The notes under the pieces: generated by a model
What the model was told of the DNA's origin: nothing
Database searches by the model: none
Seen by the model: only the letters and a program-made list of their open reading frames with translations
NCBI GenBank assembly: GCA_934636245.1
Contig: CAKUAI010000015.1
Location: forward strand, 28,146 to 92,145
Source of the DNA: an uncultured Coriobacteriales bacterium
Lineage (GTDB): Bacteria > Actinomycetota > Coriobacteriia > Coriobacteriales > UMGS124
Reading direction: 5' to 3'
Length of the DNA stretch: 64,000 bases
Made by a program: the position numbers and the translations under genes
In this document: positions 29,256 to 37,321 of the stretch, in pieces
How the letters are laid out: each line of letters opens with the position of its first letter
Position numbering within the stretch: position 1 is the first letter of the stretch

Positions 29256-30248
29256 GTGAGCAAATTCGTAGACAGCCTGGTAAGCGCTGCAAAGACCAAC
29301 CCCCAACGCATCGTCTTGCCCGAGGGCAACGATCCGCGTACCCTGGAAGCGGCAGCCCAGATCGCAGCAGAAGGCATCGCCCGCCCCATCGTGCTGGGCG
29401 ACCCCAACGAGATCTGCATCCCCGGCGTCACCGTGATCGACCACCGCACCTCCCCCGAGCGCGAGCGCTACGCCCGCGCCCTGGCCGAGCTTCGCGCCAA
29501 AAAGGGCATGACCTTCGAGGCCGCATGCGCCGCGCTTGACGACGAGCTCTACTTCGGCGTCATGATGGTCAAGCTGGGCGACGCCGACGGCATGGTCTCG
29601 GGCGCCTGCCACTCCACCGGCGACGTGCTCAGGCCCGCGCTGCAGATTCTCAAGTGCGCCCCAGGCGTGTCGCTCGTGTCCTCGTTCTTTGAGATTTCCC
29701 TGCCCAACTGCCCCTATGGCGAGAACGGCACCTTCTTCTTCGCCGACTGCGCCCTCAACACCTACCCCAGCGCCGACGAGCTCGCTCAGATCGCCGTGCA
29801 GACGGCGCGCAGCTGGGCGACGTTCATGCAGACGACCCCGCGCGTGGCGATGCTGTCGTTCTCGAGCAAGGGCAGCGCCGTCAACGACCACACTGCACTC
29901 GTCGCCCAGGCAACCGCCAAGGCCCGCGAGCTTGCCCCCGACCTGGAGATCGACGGCGAGCTGCAGTTCGACGCCGCGGTAGTCCCCAGCGTCGCAGCCT
30001 CCAAGGCAAAGGACTCCACGGTTGCCGGCAAAGCCAACGTGCTTGTCTTCCCCAACCTCGACGCCGGCAACATCGGCTACAAGATTGCCCAGCGTCTGGG
30101 CGGTGCCGAGGCGATCGGACCCGTGCTGCAGGGCATCGCCGCCCCGGTGAACGACCTGTCGCGCGGCTGCTCGTCCTCCGACATCGTCGGCATGGTCGCC
30201 GTCACCGCCGTTCAGGCCCAGCGCCTGCACCAGGCACGCGCCGAGTAG
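29256..30248 (+). CDS. pta: Phosphate acetyltransferase
   Basis: Pta converts acetyl-CoA and phosphate to acetyl phosphate. This is the short, 330-aa form without the N-terminal DRTGG/P-loop region. Motifs include RIVLPEGNDPRTLEAA, GVMMVKLGDADGMVSGACHSTG and the C-terminal NVLVFPNLDAGNIGYKIAQRLG. GTG 29256 follows AAGGAGCCCTCA. With ackA it forms the ATP-yielding acetate pathway, although here the two genes face each other instead of forming an operon. Confidence 0.96.
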   Translation: MSKFVDSLVSAAKTNPQRIVLPEGNDPRTLEAAAQIAAEGIARPIVLGDPNEICIPGVTVIDHRTSPERERYARALAELRAKKGMTFEAACAALDDELYFGVMMVKLGDADGMVSGACHSTGDVLRPALQILKCAPGVSLVSSFFEISLPNCPYGENGTFFFADCALNTYPSADELAQIAVQTARSWATFMQTTPRVAMLSFSSKGSAVNDHTALVAQATAKARELAPDLEIDGELQFDAAVVPSVAASKAKDSTVAGKANVLVFPNLDAGNIGYKIAQRLGGAEAIGPVLQGIAAPVNDLSRGCSSSDIVGMVAVTAVQAQRLHQARAE

Positions 30249-30299
30249 CCCTAAGCCGGCCGCATAGCGGCCCGGTTCCCTCCCGCATCGCCCGTGTAC

Positions 30300-30347
30300 A
30301 AAGGGGCGGCTCGCCTTCCGTCGTATCGGAAGCGAGCCGCCCCTTTT
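30300..30347 (+). terminator. Terminator of pta
   Basis: A very strong plus-strand hairpin has a 15-bp outer stem (AAAGGGGCGGCTCGC and its complement), one bulged C, a further 5-bp stem and a TTTT tail. Confidence 0.9.
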
Positions 30348-30375
30348 CGTTTCTCTGAAACGCCCCAACAAAAAA

Positions 30376-30400
30376 AGCCGGCGCCCTGAGGACGCCGGCT
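30376..30400 (-). terminator. Terminator of ackA
   Basis: On the minus strand, AGCCGGCG and CGCCGGCT pair around a 9-base loop and are followed by TTTTTTG, 18 bases beyond the ackA stop. Confidence 0.9.
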
Positions 30401-30417
30401 AAATGCAAACACTATGG

Positions 30418-31599
30418 CTATCCGAGGATGCGCTTCACGTCGAGCGCGATCATGTACTCCTCGTCGGCCGGAATGACGAGCACGTTGACGCCGGCGCCCT
30501 CGGGGGAGATGCGCCACGGCGTCTTGTGGCGCTGTGCGTTGAGCTCGGGGTCAACCGCAATGCCGAGCCCCTCAAGCCCCTCGACGACCTTGCTGCGGAT
30601 AACCGGCGAGTTCTGCCCGGCGCCAGCCGTAAAGACGACCGTGTCGACACCGCCCATGGCGGCGATCATGGCGCCGAGATACTTCTTCGCAGAATAGCAG
30701 AACATGTCAAGGGCCAGCTGGGCGCGGTCGTTGCCTGCCTCGGCAGCCTCGGTGATGTCGCGGATGTCGTTGGTGAAGCCCGTGATGGCAAGAAGACCCG
30801 ACTTCTTGTTCATGATGGTGTCGACCTCGCGAGCCGTGAGGTCGGAGTTCTCAAGGATGAACGTGACGGCCGCGGGGTCGATGGAACCGCAGCGCGTGCC
30901 CATGATGAGGCCGTCGAGCGGCGTGAAGCCCATCGTGGTATCGACCACGTGCCCGTCGCGCACGGCACACAGCGAGGAGCCGTTGCCCAAATGGCAGCTG
31001 ACGAGCTTGCCAGCATCCCCTCCCAAAAACTCATTTGCCGTACGGGAGACATAGCGGTGGTTGATGCCGTGGAATCCATACTTGCGCAGCTTGAACTTGT
31101 CGCACAGCTCGTCGGGCAACGGGTAGCGGTACGCAACCTCGGGAATGGTTGCGTGAAACGATGTGTCGAACGACACCACATTGGGCACGTCGGGCAAGAC
31201 TTCCCTGCAAGCGACGATGACCGACGCAGCCGCGTAGTTATGCAGGGGCGCAAGCGGGGCGATTTCCTCGATCTTCTTGAGCACGTCGTCGTCGACCAGG
31301 CACGAGTCGTCAAAATAGGTGCCACCGTGCACGATGCGATGGCCGAAGGCGTCGATGTGGTGTCCCTCCATGAGGGCGGTGTTCTGCAGCACGGTACCCA
31401 GCACGAGCGTGATTGCGGTACGGTGGTTGGGAATGGGCAGAGATAGGCATGTCTCGCGACCCGCGAACTCGCTCGTGAACGTGGACTCGCCCAAGCCGAT
31501 ACGCTCGCAGGCGCCCTTGGCGAGCACCTCGCGCGATTCGACGTTGAGGAGCTGATATTTCAAAGAAGAGCTGCCGGCGTTCACGACCAGGACGTCCAT
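30418..31599 (-). CDS. ackA: Acetate kinase
   Basis: AckA makes ATP from acetyl phosphate and ADP. The 393-aa protein starts MDVLVVNAGSSSLKYQL and contains VSFDTSFHATIPE, YGFHGINHRYVS, CHLGNGSSLCAV and the adenine-binding FTAGAGQNSPVIR. ATG 31599 follows GGAGGG. It is convergent with pta across two back-to-back terminators. Upstream, xseB ends 310 bases away, so ackA probably has its own promoter. Confidence 0.97.
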   Translation of the reverse strand: MDVLVVNAGSSSLKYQLLNVESREVLAKGACERIGLGESTFTSEFAGRETCLSLPIPNHRTAITLVLGTVLQNTALMEGHHIDAFGHRIVHGGTYFDDSCLVDDDVLKKIEEIAPLAPLHNYAAASVIVACREVLPDVPNVVSFDTSFHATIPEVAYRYPLPDELCDKFKLRKYGFHGINHRYVSRTANEFLGGDAGKLVSCHLGNGSSLCAVRDGHVVDTTMGFTPLDGLIMGTRCGSIDPAAVTFILENSDLTAREVDTIMNKKSGLLAITGFTNDIRDITEAAEAGNDRAQLALDMFCYSAKKYLGAMIAAMGGVDTVVFTAGAGQNSPVIRSKVVEGLEGLGIAVDPELNAQRHKTPWRISPEGAGVNVLVIPADEEYMIALDVKRILG

Positions 31600-31908
31600 G
31601 GACCCTCCACCAAACGAAAATGCCCGGCACGAACACGCACCAGGCATGGGAACACAGCGAGTTACAGGATAAATTGTACGAGAGCCGCCGGCAGCACGCT
31701 GTCAAAAGGCCGCACCATCGACGCACGGCGCCGAAACGGCGGCAGCGGGAGGTATTCGGTGACGAAGTCGTGACGATGCCCGGCGAACGGCGAAACATGC
31801 GTGTGCGCAGGTGGAAAACGCGTCGCAACCACACTGAAAGAGGCGCCGCAAACGGCTGATATCCCGACGCAAGCGGCGATCAGATAAGCATGGACGCTTC
31901 AAGGCGCG
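31600..31908. other. Intergenic region between xseB and ackA with no gene seen
   Basis: No ORF with family similarity or RNA gene was found in this 309-bp gap. It must hold the ackA promoter on the minus strand. A TACAAT near 31675 is a candidate -10, but the nearest TTGACA lies 21 bases upstream of it, so the assignment is weak. Confidence 0.4.
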
Positions 31909-32154
31909 CTAGCTGAGCGTCGTGTCCCTCTCGTCGGTGTCAACCTCGATCTGACCCATGAGGGCGCTCACCTGCTGCTCGGCGTCGGCCAGGCGCGCAC
32001 GCAACGAGGCAAGGAGCTCGACGCCGCGCTTGTAGAGCTCCAGGGACTCCTCGAGCTCGAGCTGGTTGGACTCAAGGGCACGCACGACCTGCTCAAGCTC
32101 GGCGGTCGCCTCGCGGTACGTCATCGTCGCGACGTCCTTCATCTGCTGCGTCAT
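31909..32154 (-). CDS. xseB: Exodeoxyribonuclease VII small subunit
   Basis: This 81-aa helical protein contains the XseB core YREATAELEQVVRALESNQL followed by EESLELYKRGVELL. Several small subunits bind the coiled-coil arm of XseA to make ExoVII, which degrades single-stranded DNA. The ATG at 32154 overlaps the xseA stop by one base (TAATG), so expression of the two subunits is coupled. Confidence 0.93.
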   Translation of the reverse strand: MTQQMKDVATMTYREATAELEQVVRALESNQLELEESLELYKRGVELLASLRARLADAEQQVSALMGQIEVDTDERDTTLS

Positions 32155-33533
32155 TAGTCGTTCCTCTCGATGGGTTGAACTGAATCGACCGTGCATCCAA
32201 GTGCGCCGTCGGACACGCGCACCTCAACAACCTGGCCCGGCGCCACCTGACCCACACTCGACACGACCTTGCCTTGGGCGTCGCACGTCATGGAGTAACC
32301 GCGCGCGATAACCGCAAGCGGCGAGAGCGCATGGAGACGGCCCGCCCCCACAGCAAGGTCGCGCTCCCAAGACCCAAGCAGGGTATGTCCCGCATGGACC
32401 AGGCGCGTCTGCTCGTCGGCAAGCGTGCGGGACGTCCGCTCGAGTCGAATCGGCATGGCGGCCGCCAGACGAGCGGCCTGATCGGCAAGGGCGCTGCGCG
32501 AACGCTCGACGCCGGCGGGCAGCGCCGCGGTGAGGCGGTCCTGCGCCAGGTCGAGCTCGCGCAGCGGCGTCTCCACGATGGTGCGCATCGGGTCGGACAG
32601 GCACGGGCGGGCCGCCGTGAGGTCGAGCGTGCGGCCGCGGTCCACAAGGCTGCGGTGCAGGGCGTTTGCCAATCGCCTGGCAATGGCGTCAAACCCGGCG
32701 CTGAGCTCGGCGATATCGGGCGCAACCGACTCGGCGGCCGCCGTGGGCGTCGAGCAGCGCCTGGCACTCACCATGTCGCAGATCGTCGTGTCGGGCTCAT
32801 GTCCGATGCCCGTGACGACCGGCACGGTGCACGTCGCCACGGCACGGGCAAGGCCCTCGTCGTTGAAGGGCATGAGGTCCTCGTAGGAGCCACCTCCGCG
32901 CACGAGCAGAATGGCGTCGGGACGGGCCTGCTCGGCGGCATGCAGGGCGCGCACCATAAGGGCCGCAGCACCTGCACCCTCCACCTGCACGGGACAAAAC
33001 TGCAGGCGAACCAGGGGGTTTCGGCGGCGAAGCGTGCGTGCGACGTCGTCTTTCACCTTGCCGTGAGGCGAGGTGACCACGACGATGCGCTCACAGAAAG
33101 CGGGAACTTGGGGCTTGCGGGCGGGGTCCATGAGACCCTCGGCGTCGAGCCTGCGCGCAAGACGAGCCACACGGGCGCGCAAATCGCCCTCGCCTGCCTC
33201 CTCGAGCTTGAAAATCTCAAACTGCATGCGCCCCTTTGCGGGATAAACCGAGAAGCGGCCCGTCAAGCGCACCTTGAGGCCGGGATGGAGGCGCACCTCC
33301 CCTGCCATGTAGCGCGTGCGCCACATCATGCAGTCCATGGTGGAGGAGCCGTCGGACACCGGGAAGTACACGGCCTTATAGCCGGGACTGTCCTTGAACT
33401 GCGAGACTTCGCCTTCGACAACAAGCGTCATGCCCTCAAGCTGGGCCTTTGCACGCCCCAGTGCCTCCGAGACGCTGAGAGACGCCGAAGTACTCTGCTC
33501 AGGCTCCTGCGTTGCCGTCAACTGCCAGGCCAT
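32154..33533 (-). CDS. xseA: Exodeoxyribonuclease VII large subunit
   Basis: The 459-aa protein has an N-terminal OB fold (VEGEVSQFKDSPGYKAVYFPVSD). The XseA catalytic core follows: VVVTSPHGKVKDDVARTLRRR, LLVRGGGSYEDLMPFNDE, VTGIGHEPDTTICDMVSARR, STPTAAAE. A long helical arm and a C-terminal segment (VIARGYSMTCD) complete it. ATG 33533 follows GGAGG. It lies 16 bases after the RNase D stop. Confidence 0.95.
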   Translation of the reverse strand: MAWQLTATQEPEQSTSASLSVSEALGRAKAQLEGMTLVVEGEVSQFKDSPGYKAVYFPVSDGSSTMDCMMWRTRYMAGEVRLHPGLKVRLTGRFSVYPAKGRMQFEIFKLEEAGEGDLRARVARLARRLDAEGLMDPARKPQVPAFCERIVVVTSPHGKVKDDVARTLRRRNPLVRLQFCPVQVEGAGAAALMVRALHAAEQARPDAILLVRGGGSYEDLMPFNDEGLARAVATCTVPVVTGIGHEPDTTICDMVSARRCSTPTAAAESVAPDIAELSAGFDAIARRLANALHRSLVDRGRTLDLTAARPCLSDPMRTIVETPLRELDLAQDRLTAALPAGVERSRSALADQAARLAAAMPIRLERTSRTLADEQTRLVHAGHTLLGSWERDLAVGAGRLHALSPLAVIARGYSMTCDAQGKVVSSVGQVAPGQVVEVRVSDGALGCTVDSVQPIERND

Positions 33534-33549
33534 CCGCTACCTCCGTTCC

Positions 33550-34680
33550 CTACAGCAGCTCGATCTTGCCGTCGACGACCGTAAGGCCGATTTGACCCTC
33601 AAGCAGGGCATCGAGGTGAGATCCAAGCAGCTCGTGACGCCAGCCGCGCGACAGTGGCGAAGACGCCCTGTGCTCGAAATAGTCGATGAGCTCGTCGCGC
33701 GAGGCCAGAATCGACGAGGCGATGTGCTCGCGGTCGGCAACCATGCGCGTGAGCGCGTACATGAGGTCACAGACGCACTCGCTCTCCAGGCTCGGCTTGC
33801 TGCGATGGGGCGTATCAGGGTAGAGCTCGGGCGGGCACGCGACGCCGGCGCGCACAGCCGCAAGCACCTCGGCGCGGTCCTGGGCAGATAGGTCCGCCCC
33901 TCCCCGGATACGCATAAGCGCGGCATCGGTGTTCGGCATGCGCTTGGCAATCTCGGCGAGAAGCTCGTCTCCCATCACCCACCTGCGGGGCTTGTCGATC
34001 TTTGCCGCAAGATTCTCGCGCCAAGCGGCAACCTCGCGCGCCACGCTCATCTGACGGCGCGACAGCGAGCCCACACGCTTGACCTTGCGGTAGGCCTCGC
34101 GAGGGTCGTGGCGATAGCTCTGCGGGTCGCAGGCGTGGGCGAAGTCGTCTTCCAGCCATGCGGTGCGGCCGAGCTCCTCAAGACGGGCACGCATCGTGCG
34201 CCAGATGCCGGGCAGGTAACGCACGTCATCGAGGGCGTAGGCAATCTGCTTGGCATCAAGGGGACGAGCCGACCAGTCGGTCAGGGACTCGGCCTTGGGC
34301 AGGTGCACGTGGCAGAAGTCCTCAACAAGGGCGCCATAGCCGATCTGATAGCGGTCGGAAATGAACGAGGCGGCCATCTGCGTGTCGAAGATGGGGCTGG
34401 GAAGGGTGCCGCACCACTCCTGAAGCACTTCCATGTCCTGAGAACAGGCATGGAGGACCTTAGTGATGGCGGGATTTTTGAAAAGAGCCACCAGGGGCTC
34501 CACATCATGCACGCAGAAGGGATCGACCGCTACCTGCTCGTCGTCGGTGCCAAGCTGCACGAGGCACAGACGCGCCCGATAGGTCTTCTCGCGCAGGAAC
34601 TCGGTGTCGATGGCCAAGACCTCGCTGCCCTGGGCGCGGTCGCAAAAATCGCGGAGTTGCTCGCCGGTGGTGATAAGCAC
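33550..34680 (-). CDS. rnd: Ribonuclease D (DEDDy 3'-5' exonuclease with HRDC domain)
   Basis: The 376-aa protein carries the DEDD motifs VLAIDTEFLREKTY, LHACSQDMEVLQEW and YALDDVRYLPGIW (DEDDy class). An HRDC domain (RVGSLSRRQMSVAREVAAWRE) follows. RNase D trims tRNA 3' ends. The start is GTG 34680, nine bases after AGGGAG. It lies immediately downstream of two tRNA-Val genes on the same strand, separated by a terminator. Confidence 0.92.
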   Translation of the reverse strand: MLITTGEQLRDFCDRAQGSEVLAIDTEFLREKTYRARLCLVQLGTDDEQVAVDPFCVHDVEPLVALFKNPAITKVLHACSQDMEVLQEWCGTLPSPIFDTQMAASFISDRYQIGYGALVEDFCHVHLPKAESLTDWSARPLDAKQIAYALDDVRYLPGIWRTMRARLEELGRTAWLEDDFAHACDPQSYRHDPREAYRKVKRVGSLSRRQMSVAREVAAWRENLAAKIDKPRRWVMGDELLAEIAKRMPNTDAALMRIRGGADLSAQDRAEVLAAVRAGVACPPELYPDTPHRSKPSLESECVCDLMYALTRMVADREHIASSILASRDELIDYFEHRASSPLSRGWRHELLGSHLDALLEGQIGLTVVDGKIELL

Positions 34681-34743
34681 TGCCTGTGTCTCCCTGTCTT
34701 CCTCATACGTGTGCGTGCGTGGACAAACTTGGGACAAAACGAA

Positions 34744-34775
34744 AAAGGTCGGTCGGGTTTCCCCGGCCGACCTTT
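34744..34775 (-). terminator. Terminator of the tRNA-Val pair
   Basis: A 14-bp stem with a 4-base loop is followed on the minus strand by TTTTTC. It lies nine bases after the CCA end of the second tRNA-Val and upstream of rnd. Confidence 0.85.
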
Positions 34776-34784
34776 GTCTCACAA

Positions 34785-34859
34785 TGGTGGGCGTTACAAG
34801 ATTTGAACTTGTGACCTCTTCCGTGTCAGGGAAGCGCTCTCCCCCTGAGCTAAACGCCC
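34785..34859 (-). tRNA. tRNA-Val (GAC), second copy
   Basis: The cloverleaf is complete: acceptor GGGCGTT/AACGCCC, D loop TAGCTCAG, anticodon loop CTGACAC (anticodon GAC), T loop GTTCAAATC, discriminator A and encoded CCA. Length is 75 nt. It is identical in sequence to the copy at 34898-34972. Confidence 0.96.
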
Positions 34860-34897
34860 GTATGGTTTTCCGCAACAAGTGCGGGAGGGATATCGAA

Positions 34898-34972
34898 TGG
34901 TGGGCGTTACAAGATTTGAACTTGTGACCTCTTCCGTGTCAGGGAAGCGCTCTCCCCCTGAGCTAAACGCCC
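34898..34972 (-). tRNA. tRNA-Val (GAC), first copy
   Basis: The 75-nt gene is identical to the copy 38 bases downstream, with anticodon GAC, acceptor GGGCGTT/AACGCCC and encoded CCA. It is the promoter-proximal member of the tandem pair. Confidence 0.96.
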
Positions 34973-35003
34973 ATTCGGCCGCCGTATCCGTCGGCGAGGA
35001 GGT

Positions 35004-35032
35004 ACTATATAGGGTATCGCCAGCCGATGCAA
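35004..35032 (-). promoter_or_regulatory. Promoter of the tRNA-Val pair
   Basis: Minus-strand -35 TTGCAT and -10 TATAGT are separated by exactly 17 bases, about 30 bases before the first tRNA. The -10 is the same as at the tRNA-Gly and tRNA-Leu genes in this window. Confidence 0.8.
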
Positions 35033-35104
35033 GAGAAGATTTGCTTCAGGCGAAGAATTGGGCTCACCTTCACAAGTCGCCTACAACTTCACGCTCGCTC
35101 CCCC

Positions 35105-35968
35105 TCAGTTTTGGACGCCCGCTGAGGTGGATTTTGCCGGCAGCCCAGGCTCATGGGGCTCGGGCAACGTCGTGTACTCAATGTTCTCGAAACGCTCTTG
35201 CATGAACGCGTCGTCGTAATGTTGGTCGATGAACCGCTCCAGGGCGTTGGTTGCCGGTATGCCCTCGTCGCGCGCCCCCTTGCGCAGCGACACGGCGATC
35301 GTCATCGAGGCGTCCGCCACAAGAAAGGCAGTGAGCGTGACCACAATGATCGTACGCGCCGGCTCTTCAGGCGTGCCGAGGAGAAAGACGGTCTCGGGCA
35401 TGATCGAATGCGCCCACACGCACCCCAGCATGCCCCACAGAAGGCTCATGCGCAGGCACACGAACTTCGTGATGGCGTCGGGATAGGTCTCATAGGTCCA
35501 AGAGACCATGCCGAACACATGCTCCAGGCACATGCCCACAAGTTGCTCGAGCACCGAGCCGATGACCATGGAGAGCAAGAAGATGACCCACAGGGGCCGC
35601 TTGCGTATCTTCCAAAGGCAGACGGTGAGCAAAACGGCGCCGATGCCATACAGAGGCGAAAACGGCCCCCAGACCATGCCGTAGCGATGCTGCAGGGATC
35701 CTTGTGTGACAAGCCACCACAGGGTCTCAAGCACAAGGCCCAGCACGCTTGCAAACGTGAAGATGACAACGAGATGGTAGAAGCTCACCGAGGGCAGGGA
35801 GTCGAGGTACGCCTCGCGGCGGATTCTGCGCAACCGCGAGCGCTCGTCGAGCTGCTCTTTACTCAGGTGCCCCGAGCCAAGGCGGCCCTGCGCCCGCAAG
35901 ACGATGCGGGCGATGAGAAAGCCGGCCCCCACTAGGCACAGCAACATGGACAGTATGGTGAGAATCAT
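35105..35968 (-). CDS. CmpB-type putative ABC-transporter permease (PF06541-like)
   Basis: The 287-aa membrane protein has an N-terminal helix, a basic region and four to five further helices. GMVWGPFSPLYGIGAVLL and RMSLLWGMLGCVWAHS resemble the ABC_trans_CmpB family, which is widespread in Firmicutes and Coriobacteriia and has no proven function. No ATPase gene is adjacent, so the transporter label is doubtful. ATG 35968 is preferred over an upstream start because the hydrophobic N-terminus begins there, after GGGGGGCGAC. Confidence 0.7.
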   Translation of the reverse strand: MILTILSMLLCLVGAGFLIARIVLRAQGRLGSGHLSKEQLDERSRLRRIRREAYLDSLPSVSFYHLVVIFTFASVLGLVLETLWWLVTQGSLQHRYGMVWGPFSPLYGIGAVLLTVCLWKIRKRPLWVIFLLSMVIGSVLEQLVGMCLEHVFGMVSWTYETYPDAITKFVCLRMSLLWGMLGCVWAHSIMPETVFLLGTPEEPARTIIVVTLTAFLVADASMTIAVSLRKGARDEGIPATNALERFIDQHYDDAFMQERFENIEYTTLPEPHEPGLPAKSTSAGVQN

Positions 35969-36114
35969 GTCGCCCCCCGCATGTCGACGTCCTACCTCAG
36001 CCATGCATGATAGACCCGCCAACGCGCCTTAGCTGAAGCCGCCTTGATTCTCCTTGAGCTAATGTGATGGAATTGTGTATATGACAGAAACTTGGCCTAA
36101 AACGAAAATAGTAC

Positions 36115-36143
36115 TTGCCTCATCCACACGGCTGACGTATAGT
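36115..36143 (+). promoter_or_regulatory. Promoter of tRNA-Gly/tRNA-Cys
   Basis: -35 TTGCCT, a 17-base spacer and -10 TATAGT end 12 bases before tRNA-Gly. Confidence 0.8.
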
Positions 36144-36155
36144 TCTTTCTCGCAC

Positions 36156-36231
36156 GCGGACTTGGCTCAGTTGGTAGAGCACAACCTTGCCAAGGTTGGG
36201 GTCGCGGGTTCGAGTCCCGTAGTCCGCTCCA
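36156..36231 (+). tRNA. tRNA-Gly (GCC)
   Basis: The acceptor GCGGACT/AGTCCGC, D arm TGGCTCAGTTGGTAGAGCA, anticodon loop TTGCCAA (GCC), T arm GGGTTCGAGTCCC, discriminator T and encoded CCA form a full 76-nt cloverleaf. Confidence 0.97.
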
Positions 36232-36242
36232 TGCTTAACACA

Positions 36243-36265
36243 GGGCCAGCTCATCTGGCCCTTTT
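36243..36265 (+). terminator. Hairpin between tRNA-Gly and tRNA-Cys
   Basis: GGGCCAG and CTGGCCC pair around CTCAT and are followed by TTTTG. It is a short terminator-like structure; because no separate promoter is seen before tRNA-Cys, termination here is probably partial, or it is a processing element. Confidence 0.6.
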
Positions 36266-36273
36266 GTTAGGAT

Positions 36274-36347
36274 GGCGACGTCGCCAAGTGGTAAGGCAGA
36301 GGCCTGCAAAGCCTTTACCCCCAGTTCGAATCTGGGCGTCGCCTCCA
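36274..36347 (+). tRNA. tRNA-Cys (GCA)
   Basis: Acceptor GGCGACG/CGTCGCC, anticodon loop CTGCAAA (GCA), T arm CAGTTCGAATCTG, discriminator T and encoded CCA; 74 nt. Confidence 0.96.
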
Positions 36348-36359
36348 ATGAATTTTCAA

Positions 36360-36383
36360 GCCGTCCTTCGGGGCGGCTTTTTT
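36360..36383 (+). terminator. Terminator after tRNA-Cys
   Basis: GCCGTCC and GGGCGGC pair (one G-U) around a TTCG tetraloop, followed by six T residues on the plus strand. Confidence 0.9.
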
Positions 36384-36460
36384 CGTTTAAGTTCAGCAAA
36401 GGCTTCAGGGCTGCTCTGCCCGCAGCCCCCTATCGCGTCCCCTCACACGCGACACCCAGA

Positions 36461-37231
36461 TTAAGCGCTGGCCGCCGCCGCACAATCGAGCATTTTGACA
36501 AGACGCACGCAGGTGCCCTTGCCTGTCTCTCGCGGGACAATGGAAATGGAATCAGCAAGCATAAGCATGAGTTTGATGCCCCTGCCCCGCTCATGCGTGG
36601 GCTCGGGCAATGCGTCGCCCTGGTTGTAAGCGATACCGCATCCGCAGTCATTGACTTCCATGACAAGGCGATCGGAGTACAGCGACACCGTGGCCGAGAC
36701 GTCCCCCTCCTGCCCCTGTGCGCCGCCGCCATGGTCGAACGCGTTGCCGAGCGCCTCGCCCAAAGCGAGCACAATGTCATAGGCGGTGCTGCGCGGCAAT
36801 TGCAGCGCTTGGAGGATAGATGCGATGGATTTGCGGGCCAGTTCCATCGACGATGGGTCACTCGACAAGCTCACGGTATACACGCGCAGCGGCGCCTCAT
36901 CGGTGGGAACCCCCACATTGCGCACGCCCGCCATGCCCTTGGGAATGCAGACGATCTTGTCGAGGATCTGGGCTTGCTTGAGCGAACGCACGATCGACTC
37001 AGAGGCGTTGATGAGCACGAGCCTGCCCCCGCGGGCCGAAAGGCGCCGGGCGAGGAAAATGAGCACGGCCATGCCCGTCGAGTCGATGTACCCCACCGAC
37101 TCGACGTTGAGCACAAGGCTCGAATAACCCTGCTGGGCAATAAGAAGAAGGCGCTCGCGCAAAGCTGGGGCGTTTTGCCATGTGACGTCGCCCGCAAGAG
37201 ATACTACGAGCGCACCTTTGTCGACGAGCAT
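36461..37231 (-). CDS. STAS-HATPase fusion: anti-anti-sigma-like domain joined to an RsbW-like kinase
   Basis: The 256-aa protein joins two domains that are usually separate. Residues 1-105 form a STAS domain with the phosphorylatable motif YIDSTGMAVL (Ser 51). Residues 125-256 form an RsbW/SpoIIAB-like GHKL kinase with N box EALGNAFDHG, G1 box VNDCGCGIA and G2 box ERGRGIKLM. ATG 37231 follows GAGGAG. It lies 91 bases downstream of a SpoIIE-type phosphatase, so the two genes make a partner-switching module. No sigma factor gene is nearby, so its target is unknown. Confidence 0.85.
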   Translation of the reverse strand: MLVDKGALVVSLAGDVTWQNAPALRERLLLIAQQGYSSLVLNVESVGYIDSTGMAVLIFLARRLSARGGRLVLINASESIVRSLKQAQILDKIVCIPKGMAGVRNVGVPTDEAPLRVYTVSLSSDPSSMELARKSIASILQALQLPRSTAYDIVLALGEALGNAFDHGGGAQGQEGDVSATVSLYSDRLVMEVNDCGCGIAYNQGDALPEPTHERGRGIKLMLMLADSISIVPRETGKGTCVRLVKMLDCAAAASA

Positions 37232-37321
37232 CGTTTCTCCTCGCACATCCGTTGCATAAACACTGCGTATCTTCCCCCGCCACAGCAGGTTCCAAACATG
37301 CAAGGAGATAAAAGACGGCGA

